Shown here: one piece after another, positions 51,526-64,000 of the stretch | Layout: each line of letters starts with the position of its first letter | How positions within the stretch are numbered: the first letter of the stretch is position 1 | Assembly (NCBI RefSeq): GCF_964340395.1 | Contig: NC_135553.1 | Location: 7,767,501 to 7,831,500 of the forward strand | Source of the DNA: Glandiceps talaboti | Lineage: Eukaryota; Hemichordata; Enteropneusta; Spengelidae | Direction of reading: 5' to 3' | Length of the DNA stretch: 64,000 nt | Translations under genes and position numbers: made by a program | Notes under the pieces: generated by a model | The model's input: only the letters and a program-made list of their open reading frames with translations | What the model was told of the DNA's origin: nothing | Database searches by the model: none

Positions 51526-54415
51526 CACTAGTCTATATTCTGCAAATCACCAGTCACAACTTTATTTGTAATATTTTGCAAGACATATGGCAACTAATGG
51601 AACTTTATACTTTAATAAATTGCAAGCCAATATTGAGTATGACTAATGAACATGTCATGGTCAGTTTATTTGTGATTAGTCACTCATTATGAGATTGAAC
51701 TACTTAGTACTATGTGATCTGGTTGACAAGGCCAATCACGAGTTGTTGTACTTTCCACAAACACAGCTCGTAGATAGCTTATTAGCTCGTAGAGATTTTG
51801 AAAACAACAACAGATACTACATAGGGATTGTCTCTAGGGAAATTGCTGCGGTCAGATTTCACAATTTTGCAATAGTACTTATGTGAAAATAAGAGTGTCT
51901 GTTTCTATTTAGATGTAAAATGTAGTTATGATGACTTCCAGTGACCTTTACTCTTAGTCATTAAAAGGTCACAGTTTGTATAGAGAGAAATAATCTGTCA
52001 CTAACAGTTGTGTATCTTGGATTATACCTTACATGTTAAGGTAACTTGATTTGTTAATTGTATTCACCTATAGAACCAGAAGCACATTTCACTGAAGTCT
52101 GGCTTTAATATGGTTCAGCATGTTTGAAAGATGCTGTGTTGTCTCAATCTTTATCGCTACGCGGGTAGCACTAGTTATATTTATACTTTGTTCTCTAATG
52201 TAAGAAGAAAGTGTGTTCCTTTATAACACCCTGTTTCTGTGGATAAATGTGCCGTTGATTTGTTTGACAGTCAAGGTATAGATTCTGTTCAGCGATTAGA
52301 TGGCATTTGGAATTGCACCATAAAAAAATTGGAAATGATTATGATAAAACATCATTTATTATTCAGTTGATACATCACTTTGTCGTTGATATCTTCCTAG
52401 TCTGATCTACGTGAAGTTGACCTTGACACTGGAGCAGAGCCAAGTGTTTACTGAATCTGATCCGATAGTTAAGACGATTTTCCGACGATTTTCACCACCA
52501 TACGAGGATACCTATCAAACTTCAACAAACATTATATATGATATATAATTATAAAATGGCGATAAAAGACTTCAAATCATTTTCCTTTGTTTCGTTTTTC
52601 TCAACATGAAAAATCACGTGATTTAGAAACTTAAGTAACAATAGCTCATTTTCATGCTTGTAAGTGGACAACACCGTGATATAAATACAGTTTTTGGGTT
52701 CCACTCTATAATGCGTGCTATTAACTATTGACAATGGGCGTGATGCAAACATTTTAGTACGGTATGAAAAAAGCAACTCTATGGTAGAATCTCACTGCAA
52801 TACGAGTATCAGTTACTATGTAAATGATTACTGAATGCAATATAGCCTGTTAAGAACAGGTCAGACCCGGTCACAAATATTGCTTTATGTGGTAATTCGA
52901 TCTCTATAGTATAGAACCTGTGACTTCTATCAAACAGCTGTACAAAAAACATTCCTATTTCTTGACAAGCAATCGAATCGCACTTCGAAAAGGTGTGCTG
53001 GTAATGTTTATTTAGATTCTGCATATATGTATCTCTCATGGTCTGATCTACAGTCCTCAGGGATTGTACGACACGATATAATAAATTAAGTGTATCTATT
53101 GCGACGCACCGATGACGTCACCTCACCTAGGTTATGTAAAACGTAGAAACAATTAACTCACAAACATGAAACTCTTTGGTGTACTTTTATTGGACTTTCT
53201 GTACGATTGTGTTGAGCGACCTGTACTTGTATCTATTCGCTGTGAATACGTTGCTTCGAAAAAAAATAACAATGACAAAAAAGTAATATACGCAGGCTGA
53301 AATGGAAACATTGTGTAACCAATCTGAACACTGTGCTATGTTTGATACCGAAATAGTGTAAAGCCCGTGTGACAGCTTGAAGATTATTATGATATCATGG
53401 CGAACTGATTTCAAGGAATTAAATACATGACACACTGGAACAACGGGCATGTATTAGAATAAATGTACCAGCCGCGCCGAGATCAAAGTGTCAATCATTC
53501 TTTAGAACAAAACAAGCCACCGCGAGAATCGCTCAATCCAACACAAAGAAAAGCATGAAGCATTTCTGATGAACCGAATTCATCGAATGTATTTATCAGA
53601 TTAATCGTAGTTAGTTAACGAAGTCAATACATGTACTCTAGACTTGTCTAGCTTGATTATGTATCGGCTACAAATGTCTATAGTGAATGGTTGATTACAA
53701 GTCATCAGCATCTCCAACATTGCCTGGTGTCAGAATCATGAAATAAGCATAAACTAAATATGAATTCATTTATTTTTCCTATCCTCAAACCTGGTAGATT
53801 GCATATTAGACACTCATTTCGAATCTCCCCCTGCGGGTATAGTCACATGAACGTGCCATTGGGCAATCTCTGCTTTACACGCGTTGCGTTGCAGATCATG
53901 CATTAAATGGCCGACAGCATGACACGCAGTAGCCAATGTGATCCATTGCATCGAAATGACACCAGTCAATTTTCTCTTGTTACGAATTTTCCGACATTGG
54001 CGTGTACAACCTTTATATGTTTGAATGAATACGAGAGATTCCTACAGTTCATCATTTTCATACATTTTTAACGATAATGTAAAAATGGAATCAAAATATG
54101 AATGACAGCCAGATCGATAATAACTTACTATGGGTAAAGGTCGGGTCATTACATTTCGTACATTAATAGGTAACAATATAATTCTAAACAATATATATGT
54201 GTACAAGGGGGAAATTGCAATGATAATCACAATCAAATGATCTCATACCACGAATAATTAATGTGCACTCTACGTCCTGTCCAATTTTACACATTAACTT
54301 TCATTATGTATGTAATGAGAAACAACTTTAAATAGCGATCTTAATTGACTTGTTCAGCACAGACTTATTAAATGTATACAGTTAAATCATCACCATGGTC
54401 ACAATTACTATAATA
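51526..54415. other. Intronic stretch with nothing recognised
   Basis: No gene or repeat recognised. The short open frames at 51689-53450 have no motifs. Confidence 0.55.
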
Positions 54416-54417
54416 TG

Positions 54418-54601
54418 GTTGGATGGATGGATGGATGGATGGATGGATGGGTGGATGGATGGACGGATGAATGGGTGGGTGGGTGGGTGTATGGAAGGAT
54501 AGATAGATATTTTTTTAGATAGAGATACTTTTTAGATAGATACTTTTAAGACAGACAGACAGACAGACAGACAGGCAGACAGACAGACAGACAGACAGAC
54601 A
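54418..54601. repeat. (GGAT)n and (GACA)n microsatellites
   Basis: GGAT/GGGT units at about 54419-54490, GATA units near 54505, (GACA)n at 54551-54601. They abut the retrotransposon remnant that follows. Confidence 0.96.
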
Positions 54602-54613
54602 CAATAATGTAGA

Positions 54614-55220
54614 TTGAATTTTCTTTGCATTGATATTGATGTACAATTATTGTCAGAAGGTGTGCATACGTCAAGAAAACGTGACTGTTATGCTTCAGTT
54701 AAAAAGGAATTGCCTCTGGAATCTTATTTATCCTCTCTTGATAATTCAATATTCAAATTGATGCTATGTCAATTTAAAACCCCTACACATACTTTAAAAA
54801 TTGACACTGGTCGTTGGAATGATACTCCAAGAGTAGAGAGACTTTGTGAAATGTGTAATTTAAATCAAATATAGAGGATGAATTCCACTTCTTACTTGTA
54901 TACCCATTTTATACTTGTAAGGTCAAAATATGCAAATTATGTTTACAATCCCCGTTGCAACATAAATTTGTGTTACTTCTGTCGTCTCGCAAGGTTAACA
55001 CTCTTAGAAAACTAAGTAGATATATATGTTATGTTATAAAACTTGGAGAAGATGCTAGTAGGAACTCTGAGATATAAACTTTTCTCTACTGTCTACTGTT
55101 CCCTACGTGGGAGTAGGGTTATTTTCTAGTGATCTGCTCATTTTTGTATAGTTATGGTCTGTATTTTTTAGCCAGTGGCCACCAGTACTAAACAAACGAT
55201 TGATTGATTAATTGATTGAC
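54614..55220 (+). mobile_element. Non-LTR retrotransposon 3' end with zinc-knuckle-like C-terminus and (GATT)n tail
   Basis: The frame from about 54614 ends with THTLKIDTGRWNDTPRVERL then CEMCNLNQ. After a one-base frameshift near 54870 it continues IEDEFHFLLVYPFYTCK, then KVNTLRKLSRYICYVIKLGE, with a stop at 55075-55077. The pattern T(G)RW....R.C..C......DE.HFL..CP.Y is the C-terminal segment of LINE-type reverse transcriptase proteins; here the usual Cys before Pro is Tyr. A 3' region of about 140 bp ends in a (GATT)n-like tail at 55197-55220, as in CR1/L2-type elements. The copy is 5'-truncated and frameshifted, hence inactive. Confidence 0.8.
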
Positions 55221-57075
55221 ACAATGTTGATTGATGGAAGGGTGGATGGATAAACATACAGTGGCATGGATAGACGGACCGACCGACCGACAGACACACA
55301 CAAATTGCGTTCATTGTTTCTTCATTGTTGACGAGGACTGCAAATAATATGTATACATGTGTAAGTAGAAGACAGAATTGAATTATACTTCAACGTGAAA
55401 TATGTGTGACTGTGATCTTCTGAGCAATGAGATATTATCCTATGTTATAGGCTATAGGGTGATAAGATGAGTTTACAGCTTTATATTTTGTTTTTGTTTA
55501 TTTGTTGTTTGTTTGTTTATTTGGGTTTTGGGGTTTAGTGTTTGCTTCGAAAGGTACTCGTAGTATTATATATACTGGAACATACTTACATGTAGCTACC
55601 ACCTGATATTGCGATACTTTATTTTAAACCTGTATAAACTCAATACATTCGTCGAACTCATGACTGTACTAAAATGTCGTAGAAATCCCTTTGATGCCAT
55701 CGGCTGTGCTACCATGGTCTGAAAATTATTTCTTACAACGAAGACATGCATATACATTGATATAACATTTCAATAGTTGAGTCAATATTCTATGCAAGTG
55801 TTGTTGTTAGACAAGTGGGAGTAAAGATAAAATTCTGGCTTGGGCTTGCGTGTCTTTACTTTAATCTTTATAATTATTATTATTGCACGTGTTGGGAGTG
55901 TGATTTCTCCATAGCAATACAGTAGAAACGTGATTACAGGTAACAATGATATTGAGTCCTGCACGATGAAAAGACAGCTAACGCACCAGACCGTAGCACC
56001 GTTGAACACGAAATAATTCAAGCCAATGTTTAAAAAAAAAAGAGTAAATTGCTTGTGTCGTGTTAACACGCAACCTCAAGGCAATCACGTAGTCAATGAT
56101 ATACATATATCAATATACTCTGAATGATCAGAAAATAATGTATATATTTGCCCTTCTGCAATACATCTTCCAAAATTAACTCAGAGTGATCATACAAAGG
56201 TCTGTCTAGGTAACACCAATGTATGTGCCTCAGAGAATCCATTTTTAATAAAACTGCTCATCAGTTGACTGAAATTGACATGAACACGCATACAAATTTA
56301 ATCTATTGGGACCATTCTTATCGGAAACACACATTTGCAGTAACTCTCTTACACCCTATCAAATTTAACCACAGTAATACTGTCGGCAAGACGTCTTCTG
56401 ACAATACGGTCCTCTAAGAATATATTTCGATACTGGTATTAAAATGACAAGAGGTGACATGTTATCTCCCACTGGCCCACAACTCGACAATCAGAAGTGT
56501 TTTTGGCCGCTAACAAGTCTCTCCAACATTGACATTTTAGAAAAGGTCGGAAAACGCCGGCGGATTAACGCTCGTAAAGATTTACAATGTTGCTTGTGGA
56601 TCTTTTGCTCAGTGATTTTTCAAGTAGTGTGATGTAATACAAACTGTCACCTTCATTATATTTTAATGTTGAAGATTGTTAGTGCAACATCCATATATTG
56701 AGGTAAATTAGAGACTAGCTGATTCCAGATTTGTCTGACAAGCGACTTGTTCATGTGATCAACAGGATGACGTCGTATTCTCCCTTATGTCTGAATGATT
56801 TCAATCATTTTCTTGTAAAAGATTGATATAAAAAAGTGAATCTCGATGCTGTCAAATTGAAATGATGTGGTTGGTGGTTGTTTTTTTTTTTTTTTTTTTT
56901 TTTTACACAGACAGGGTTTAACTTGAAGGGCGCCATATTACGACATAAGACATGTTTAGGCGGTTGTAAGCTCGTATTACTGTACTTAGTGTAATGTGCA
57001 TCAAACATTATCAAAACAACCTACGCACGATACCTGAAACTTTGGAGATGTTAATAATTTACAATATTGAATGCA
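55221..57075. other. Intronic stretch with a poly-T tract
   Basis: Contains a T homopolymer at about 56880-56904 and a short GACC/GACA patch near 55274-55293. No gene recognised. Confidence 0.6.
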
Positions 57076-57077
57076 AA

Positions 57078-57078
57078 G

Positions 57079-57169
<91 letters not shown>

Positions 57170-57172
57170 TAT
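57078..57172. repeat. (TA)n microsatellite
   Basis: TA tract interrupted by AATAT near 57149 and ending ATTATATGG. No foldback is apparent next to it. Confidence 0.96.
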
Positions 57173-60100
57173 ATGGAAGTACGAGTCACCTTATCCTGAA
57201 AATACGCCAAATGCTTATTTAATTTTGTAAAGAAGCCTAGGTGTTATGTTTCTTTTCATCAATGCGCCATGAGCCATGGTGTCACAGGAAAGCAATACTT
57301 TGCTATAACGTTGACGAATCGCTATTACGTAGTCCTACGTTGTTTTTATCTACTGTGACGAAAATAATTTTCCCTGAGCGATTTTCAAAATGTCTTCCCA
57401 TCATCGATCAGAATATTCAGTGACAACATCTGCATTTTTACCGACTAATAACTCTTGGCTAACCAAGCATTATTCATTCAGTCAATGCACCATAACCATT
57501 TTTAAAATACCCAAGGGTTTTGATCATGTCGTTTTAAAAAAACCCACACTTTTTAATACCACTAACAGTGGTGACAAGCTACATTAGCGATACGTACCGT
57601 GTTAAACTTTTCGGATCGAGAGTTAATTGCATCTTAAAGTTGAGTGCTATTGTTTCAAAATCGTTTGTTTCTGACACTAATTGCTCTGTAAATTGAGCTT
57701 ATATTAGCGCACTATTGTTTTCATTATTAAAGCGTATACACCCAGTAGCAACAAACACACTCGTTTTTTTGTTCAACATGGTCAGTTGGTAGACCTCGTG
57801 GTAAATATGGAGTTTGCTTTCAACGAATTTCTACCAACATTGCGCATATATGCATGGCCGTGACGATGTCGTTTGACGATTCAGAATCCTTGAGAATCAC
57901 GTGTCCGATTTATGCATTCGTAGACATGATGCAACGCCGAGATCGAGTTTCATTCAGTGAATTCCCCGCGGCTGTTTGACACTAACGAAGGTGTATTTTT
58001 CTGACGGCTCTTCCCGAACGCTTTACCGAATAGACAAAGACTCACGTTTTCTTGTATGGAGTCGAGCAGCATAAAACCAGTGTCCGTCTACAATCCTGTA
58101 GGCTCGATATCACCTTGCAATTGATTCGTATTTTGTCGTGTTTCAAAAAAAATCCGACAATATTGATATGCATTACCTTGTATCGACATGCTTTTGACAA
58201 TTCAACAATGGGCATTTTTTCTCTTTTGGAATCTTTCATACATGGGCATTGAATTGCTTCGCTGCTCCGATGTTCATCGGTATTGTCAGTCGAGTCAACG
58301 CTCTCAGCGGGTGATGATACAGAATGCATTCCGAAAGAATTGATCAATGGAGACGTAATTGGCATGGGAGTGATTACTGTGACCTTTGTCGGTTAAACGA
58401 ATTGTTGATCTGGTTAAGTAAGAGAATACGGTATTATTTAGCCTATACATGCCATTGTACACCGAGCAATAGTTACATTTGTTAAGGCTTTTTTCCCAAC
58501 ATCTACCGTGTCCATTAAAAATTTGAGTACAAGGTGCTCCCAAGAACTGTTCATTCTGTATACTTTAGAGCAATTACATGTTATTAAGTTAGAATCAAAG
58601 TCACTGCGTTACTCATAACACTGACAATATCCATAGATCCTCGGAGGGTCAGATACGTGTATTTTAGGCTCTTTTAAAGTCACTTGTAAGAAAATTTGGT
58701 GTATTTTTTTTATTTGCTCTTTCTCTGATCTATCTTTCAATATATGATAAGCTTTCTTGGCTCCCATTCTCCACTTTTGGGGGCCAACATGATAGATTAT
58801 GTTAATTCGTGTGATTAGCCTACACGCTGGATAACTTTGAACACGTGATAATGTCTATCGATGATACTTGCGTGGGTTTCGATGCAAGAACAGTGTGTCA
58901 TATGTGTGCTGAGGCTTCGAGACTGGAGACGCTACTCAACACATTTTTTTTCTTCAGATAACAAGTAGTGAGAGTGAAATACTGTAACAGCGTTGTAACA
59001 GAAGCTTGAAACAAGATAGTACCCATTTGTTACATCACTACAAAGACAAACAAGACACCGTTTCACTTTCCTTCATGCATTCAATCGCTATATTATATCC
59101 TAGCCACCCCGGGAGCTATAATTCACCTTGTATTTTCTACTTTGTTTTCTTATTAAAATGCATCATGGGAATAACGAATCGTTGTAATAGGGAAGTACCA
59201 CAATGAATAAATCCTCGTTAACGTTCTGTAATCTTGGATACTATGCAATATACTTCCATTGGTATCTAGCTACTCAAGGTTTTCATGTTGTGCATCGACT
59301 GCAGACGTCTCTCTTCTATCCAAGGTTATATAGACTAATACCCAAATTGAATACAATTCGATACGACGGAAGAAAAACAGAAATATCCAATTATGTCTGT
59401 TTGTCCATCAATTTCTATTCTTTCACTACCAACAGAGTATAAGCTGTTATTTAATAGCAGGAATGCTAAAGCTGTAGTATTCAAATTAAGAGATCAGTCG
59501 ATTAATCTATATATTAAGTCGTAGATTGTTAGAAATATCATTAAAGGTATGTAGGTAGAATTAATGTCATAAGCTGTCTGTGGCAGTGTATTATCAGTAC
59601 CATACTGAGTTGTACCACTATAATTCATAGCTGCGAGACATTTGATATGTGTATGTACCCGGTATACGAAATGAACGAGCAACGAGCTTAGTTTGTTAGA
59701 CCCAGGGCCACGTGTATTGAAGTAAAAAAACATGTATCAAATGAAATGATTTCCTAACATTTACATTTGATAAAACATGAAGGGTGTTTTGAGCTAGGCA
59801 TTGAAGCGAGTATTTTTTATTAGATCGAAATAAATGGAGCATCCGTAAATTTTAATCCAATCACATGCGGTAGTCTAGTCGTAAACCCCGAAGTTCAAGA
59901 TATTACTGCAATAAAATGTGCTTATCATACATTAAGCAATCAACGAAACACAGGAAATATATACTTTTTGTAAATGGTATTGAATCAGTCGAAATTGCAG
60001 GTATAGTTGCGAAATTAGCGATTATTTTTTTCAAGTTGCCATAACGATCTGCGTACGTGACTGGTATTAGGTTTCTCAAAGACCGTGACGATTAGTCAAA

Positions 60101-60290
60101 GAATTACGACTAGTCCGATTGTTGTGATTGTTAGTGGTAGTAACATTTCTAAGACGTGAAAAGGGCCATTTGATTACCATGGCTTGTAATTTGATTTCCA
60201 ACTACAGGTCAAAATCAGTCAAGTGGAAATTGACATCTTCGTGATAACTATCACCAAATTAACGACTGATTATGGGTTGTTCGTGTATCA
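57173..60290. other. Intronic stretch with nothing recognised
   Basis: No repeat recognised. The minus frame at 58042-58365 is 107 codons long and polar, but overlaps a plus frame and has no domain I know. Confidence 0.5.
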
Positions 60291-60292
60291 TT

Positions 60293-60294
<2 letters not shown>

Positions 60295-60361
<67 letters not shown>
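60295..60361. repeat. (CT)n microsatellite
   Basis: Pure CT tract of about 66 bases. Confidence 0.98.
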
Positions 60362-60364
<3 letters not shown>

Positions 60365-60595
60365 AAAAACGATTTTACCTCCATGCTGTATCTAGGTATC
60401 GGTATGCACACAAATAGTGAACGAGTATGACAATACTCTGCCATGCAGATACTAGAGAAATGCTATGAACCAGCCAACCATGCAGCACTCGGCGTTCTCA
60501 CACGAATACTCCATAAACCTTACAAACCACACGCTGTTCTGATAAAGTGGTGGTAATTTTCTTCGGAAACACATAAAGCACGTGGTTTATAACCG

Positions 60596-60651
60596 TGTAT
60601 GTATGTATGTATGTATGTATGTATGTATGTATGTATGTATGTGTGTGTATG

Positions 60652-60685
<34 letters not shown>

Positions 60686-60712
60686 TGTATGTATGTATGT
60701 ATGTATGTATGT
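60596..60712. repeat. (GTAT)n microsatellite
   Basis: GTAT units with one GTGT/ATAT interruption near 60641-60658, followed by a GGGTG-rich patch (60713-60760). Confidence 0.97.
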
Positions 60713-60760
60713 GGAGGGTGTATATGGGGTAGGGGGAGCTGTGTGTGTGCGCGCGTGTTT

Positions 60761-62103
60761 AGGAGCACGGATCTCAATATAACTTCCTCCCCGTGGGAAA
60801 TGTATGTCTTTATAACTTCAACAGTGAGAGTATGAAACGGGACGTCCTTTCTTTACAGACATCGTGAGTCAATACAGTTGTTGACTTTAAGCTGTAAGGC
60901 TTCTCGTGAGTTTTCTTGATTTACCGCACTCGATGGATATATTTCATTCAAGGCTCTTTCATCTCAAACTCAATTTGTTTAGACACTGTGCCAATCCTGT
61001 CCTTAGGGCTGGAACAGTTGTTTATTGTTGTGAAAGGTGTCACATTCCGAACGCTTGTTGCGAAAAATCATGGTGAAAAGAGATAGAATTACCTAAGCTG
61101 ACTGCCGATAAACACCTCAGTAAGTTATTGTCTCTGTAAAAACAATGCTTTAAGGGGTCGATATCACGTACTATTGGTGTACTTTCTGTGTGCATGGACT
61201 TAAAACTATTATGTGCAGATAGTTTTAACACCGCTGCCAAAAACGCGCTCTGGAGAGACAATACGTAAACGAACATTGCAACATTTACACCAATGCGTTT
61301 CTCAGGAGACAATCGCATGCGCAGTGAAAGGTCCAACTACTACTTTTAAAAAGTCTATAAATCTACAATGATTAGTCTATGTATTATACGTATGGGACAC
61401 TAAAGCCATTACAGTTGCTTCATTCATTGAATGCCCTGAGGCAGTGGGGGTCTATAGCATGAATTGTGCATGTCAGGCGAAGTGTTCCCAACGACTAATA
61501 GTCAAGAAGTCGATCGATTTTATACGCTTGGTGTTTTGGTGTGTAAGCCAGTTCGATACATTTGTGTTTGTATCTACGTAATGCCTATTGTTTTGAAGCT
61601 TACAGGTGCTACACTAATCTTCGTTGAAAACAATGTATACACTCTTAAAATGTCAAGTGCGAACACGGAAGGCTATTCGTTGATCCTCAGACCACCAAAT
61701 GGTCTGCGAGTGATCTAAAAGGACGAGTGCTAGTACCTATACAGGCGTTCTATTCCCCTTCTAAGACTTTAAAAAGAACACTAATATTGTTGGGTGGGAG
61801 GGTGGGGAGTGGGTTGGGGCATGGGACAAATCGAGACTTGGTTCAAACATGGAGGTATAAGGGGTACTACCTCGTTCAAATATGGAGGTAGAAGGACCAT
61901 GATTCAAACACCGACTATCTTTTCTCACCAAGTTAAAGTGTCACATTTCTACGATTTTGATAGCTTACTACTAGAAGTGCCATCCACCGCATTGTTATCG
62001 AAAATCACAGTCTATTGACCACATCACATCAATTCTAAAAAAAATACACTGTACAACACGACACACAAGCGTAAACATGGTGAAACAAGATCTGGTTACT
62101 TAC
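60761..62103. other. First 1.3 kb of intron 1 (5' end on the minus strand)
   Basis: The part of intron 1 next to exon 1, where regulatory sequence is often found. I see no specific motif. A G-rich patch lies at about 61789-61822. Confidence 0.5.
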
Positions 62104-62496
62104 GTAGGATATGAGGCACAAATTCCATGCTGCAGCCAGACGAGCTGCGGTCTTGCACGTTTCTGAAAGTCCAATAAAACCAATGACATTTTCTACCCAA
62201 AGATGTGACAACGCTGACAATCCGGCAAGCTCTGTGCCTTGTGTATCGTACGGTATAAACGATAGCGTATGTCCAGGTAATATCTCTGGGTCATTGTTTA
62301 TAGTTTCTAGGGCGAGTATCATCGCTCCCGATACTAGACGGCTATATCGTTTATAACCACCATTCGCAAGACTTTCGGTCATCAGATATCCCACCTTGAA
62401 TTCCTCTCCATACACCTGTCCCGATCGTAAAATGGCGATCGACACGAAACAAACTAGCAGAAGTGATAGAATCATTGTTGTTCCGCGAGCACACAT
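62104..62496 (-). CDS. Receptor guanylate cyclase, exon 1 (signal peptide and N-terminal ligand-binding region)
   Basis: This is the first coding exon of a membrane guanylate cyclase, a cell-surface receptor that in this family makes cGMP when its extracellular domain binds a ligand. It encodes residues 1-131. Residues 8-23 are strongly hydrophobic and end near a VYG/EEF cleavage site at about residue 30, a typical signal peptide. The following stretch (FKVGYLMTES, AMILALETINNDPEILPGHTL, VIGFIGLSETCKTAARLAAAWNL) has the pattern of the ANF_receptor periplasmic-binding fold, including the conserved FIG and AAAWN segments. The donor after the last codon is CTAC/GTAAGT, phase 0. The first in-frame ATG has A at -3; a second ATG seven codons on (62475) also has A at -3 and could be the true start. 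The ligand cannot be predicted. Confidence 0.93.
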
Positions 62497-64000
62497 CCTC
62501 TGCGAACGCCAACCAATCCAACGACTCGTAACTCGGTAGCAGCTATATGGTCAACTTCAAACGTGTCCGTATCTCACCTGGAACGTAGCACGAATAATCA
62601 CAGTGGTACTCTGTTCGTCGTCGCAGAACTCAGTGTGTTCATTCTGAAAGATAAAGTAAGACTCGCTGAACGTACTAATTTGTGTAGAGTGACTCTTAAA
62701 GTTTACTGCTTTCTGCTCAGGTGGTGTCAAATTATCTCCAGAAGGCCCACAAAAGAAAGTGACGATACATGAAATGTCAGAATAAAGAGCTCATGAATTA
62801 TTCAACAGTGTAGTTTTAAGTCAGGCTACGCTTGCACACCAATCGTACATTCATTCACATACCTATACACTATTGATCCGCGCACATCGTGTGTACCCAA
62901 TATCAGAGCAATGAGTGTTTCATGGTTTTTGCGGGTGATGTGGATCTAGTAAGATATCTGGAAATACCTGGAAGGATTGACGATTTGAGTGTAGGTGTTG
63001 ACGGCCGGTCTTTCGACGTCTCTGTCACTGAGTGTTGCCTTTTGTGTTGCGGTGATAAAAATAATAAAACAAACAGAAGCGTTGCATTATTGATCCACGT
63101 CACAGGTTTTTTAGTCTCTCTCTCTCTTATCGACTTGTTGGAGAACATAAATGACAACAGTTGGTGAACCGTGCCAAATAATGATGTTGTTTTGGTATTG
63201 ATGTGGCGAGAAGTACGATCACCCCTGAGAACGAATTGAACGGTCCACCGACAGAGCATTCATCATCAATCGATAGGACTCAAAACGACATAATTTCCCT
63301 AAACAAGTCAATTTACTTACACTGAGAGAGCTTCGAATTTATTTAAAATGCCTCTAATAAACGAAAATAGCGTCTAACGTAAACACAAATTGAAATATAG
63401 CTTGGTCCATATAACAAATAATCATTGGATCGAACGCATTGTTCGGCAACCTATGATGCCGAAATCGAAGCGCTTGGCTCACAATTGGGGTTTAATACAG
63501 GAGTGTTGGCTGCAAAATAGCCGTTAGATTGCGTAACCTTGAAGGGAGACCAACACAAAACAACTATTGCATATATTTGATACAAACTGTCAATTGTAAA
63601 AATGACCGTAGGGACACCTCTGTCGTCACTCCGACAGACATTCAAAACATCTAGAAAGGTATGGATGAGGTTAATCCGGTCAAATAAAACCATCAAAGGA
63701 AGTCCGATCTGCTCCTAATCGGTAAATGGGAATACAAGAAGCCAGTGTTCACACAGGAGAAGCTAATTTCCGCACAGCTAGGTGTTGAATGGCAGACGCG
63801 GATGCCAGATGAGAATCAGCCGTCACCATGAACTTGACGTCAAGCTCGAGTAATACGTGAAACGACAATGACTTACGCCCTCTATTGTCATATTCATGTT
63901 TGATACACCATGCTGGGTACGAAGGAAGGATTATACAATAGTTTCGCCACTGGGAGCGCTGTTTGGAAGCAGCTTTTTGACCGGAAGTTAGGATGTGTAC
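62497..64000 (-). promoter_or_regulatory. 5' flank and probable leader/promoter region of the receptor cyclase gene
   Basis: This is the sequence upstream of the start codon. Directly upstream of the ATG the minus strand reads GGTTGGCGTTCGCAG then AGG-ATG, which looks like a splice acceptor, so an untranslated first exon further upstream is possible. Inverted CCAAT-type words (ATTGG) lie near 62509-62518 and an AT-rich CATATAGCT near 62540-62550. None is strong enough to place a transcription start. The open frames here (62563-62772, 62889-63259, 63451-63696) lack motifs. Confidence 0.4.

Noticed and set aside
58042-58365. A 107-codon polar minus-strand frame as a possible extra receptor exon
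   Set aside because: The sequence does not resemble any part of the receptor, which is complete across the exon 1 to exon 2 junction.

Overview
The window is eukaryotic: it holds one spliced gene with GT-AG introns, very long non-coding stretches, many di- to pentanucleotide microsatellites, non-LTR retrotransposon remnants and foldback elements. It looks AT-rich by eye. The gene type and repeats fit an invertebrate animal, probably marine; I cannot resolve the phylum.

The only gene I can support is on the minus strand and fills nearly the whole window: the 5' part of a receptor-type (membrane) guanylate cyclase of the natriuretic-peptide-receptor-like family. I traced 11 coding exons from a start codon at 62496 down to base 30. 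They total 1938 bases (646 codons). All ten junctions keep the reading frame and use AG acceptors and GT donors. The encoded order is signal peptide (about residues 1-30), extracellular ANF-receptor-type ligand-binding region (to about 478), one transmembrane helix (479-499), a juxtamembrane segment (501-534) and the first part of the kinase-homology domain (535-646). The rest of the kinase-homology domain and the expected cyclase domain lie beyond base 1.

Layout: bases 1-7320 carry exons 11 to 2, separated by introns of about 0.4-1.3 kb. Intron 1, between exon 2 and exon 1, is 54,783 bases (7321-62103), about 86% of the window. Exon 1 (62104-62496) encodes the signal peptide and the first part of the ligand-binding domain. 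Bases 62497-64000 are 5' flank or untranslated leader.

I found no convincing nested gene in intron 1. It does hold structure: a 1.8-kb element with terminal inverted repeats (15001-16840); a degenerate tandem array of about 180-bp units (22.5-23.16 kb); a cluster at 23.4-25.6 kb with two foldbacks, long (TA)n tracts and a 270-290 bp direct duplication; a module shared by 23.9 kb and 33.3 kb; a degenerate 17-bp minisatellite (36.7-37.45 kb); a diverged interspersed repeat pair (28.9 and 45.95 kb); two decayed non-LTR retrotransposon 3' ends (47.4 and 54.6 kb); and a degenerate repeat of about 110 bp (49.39-50.2 kb). These repeats are the most unusual content. I see no evidence for a defence system, CRISPR array or operon.
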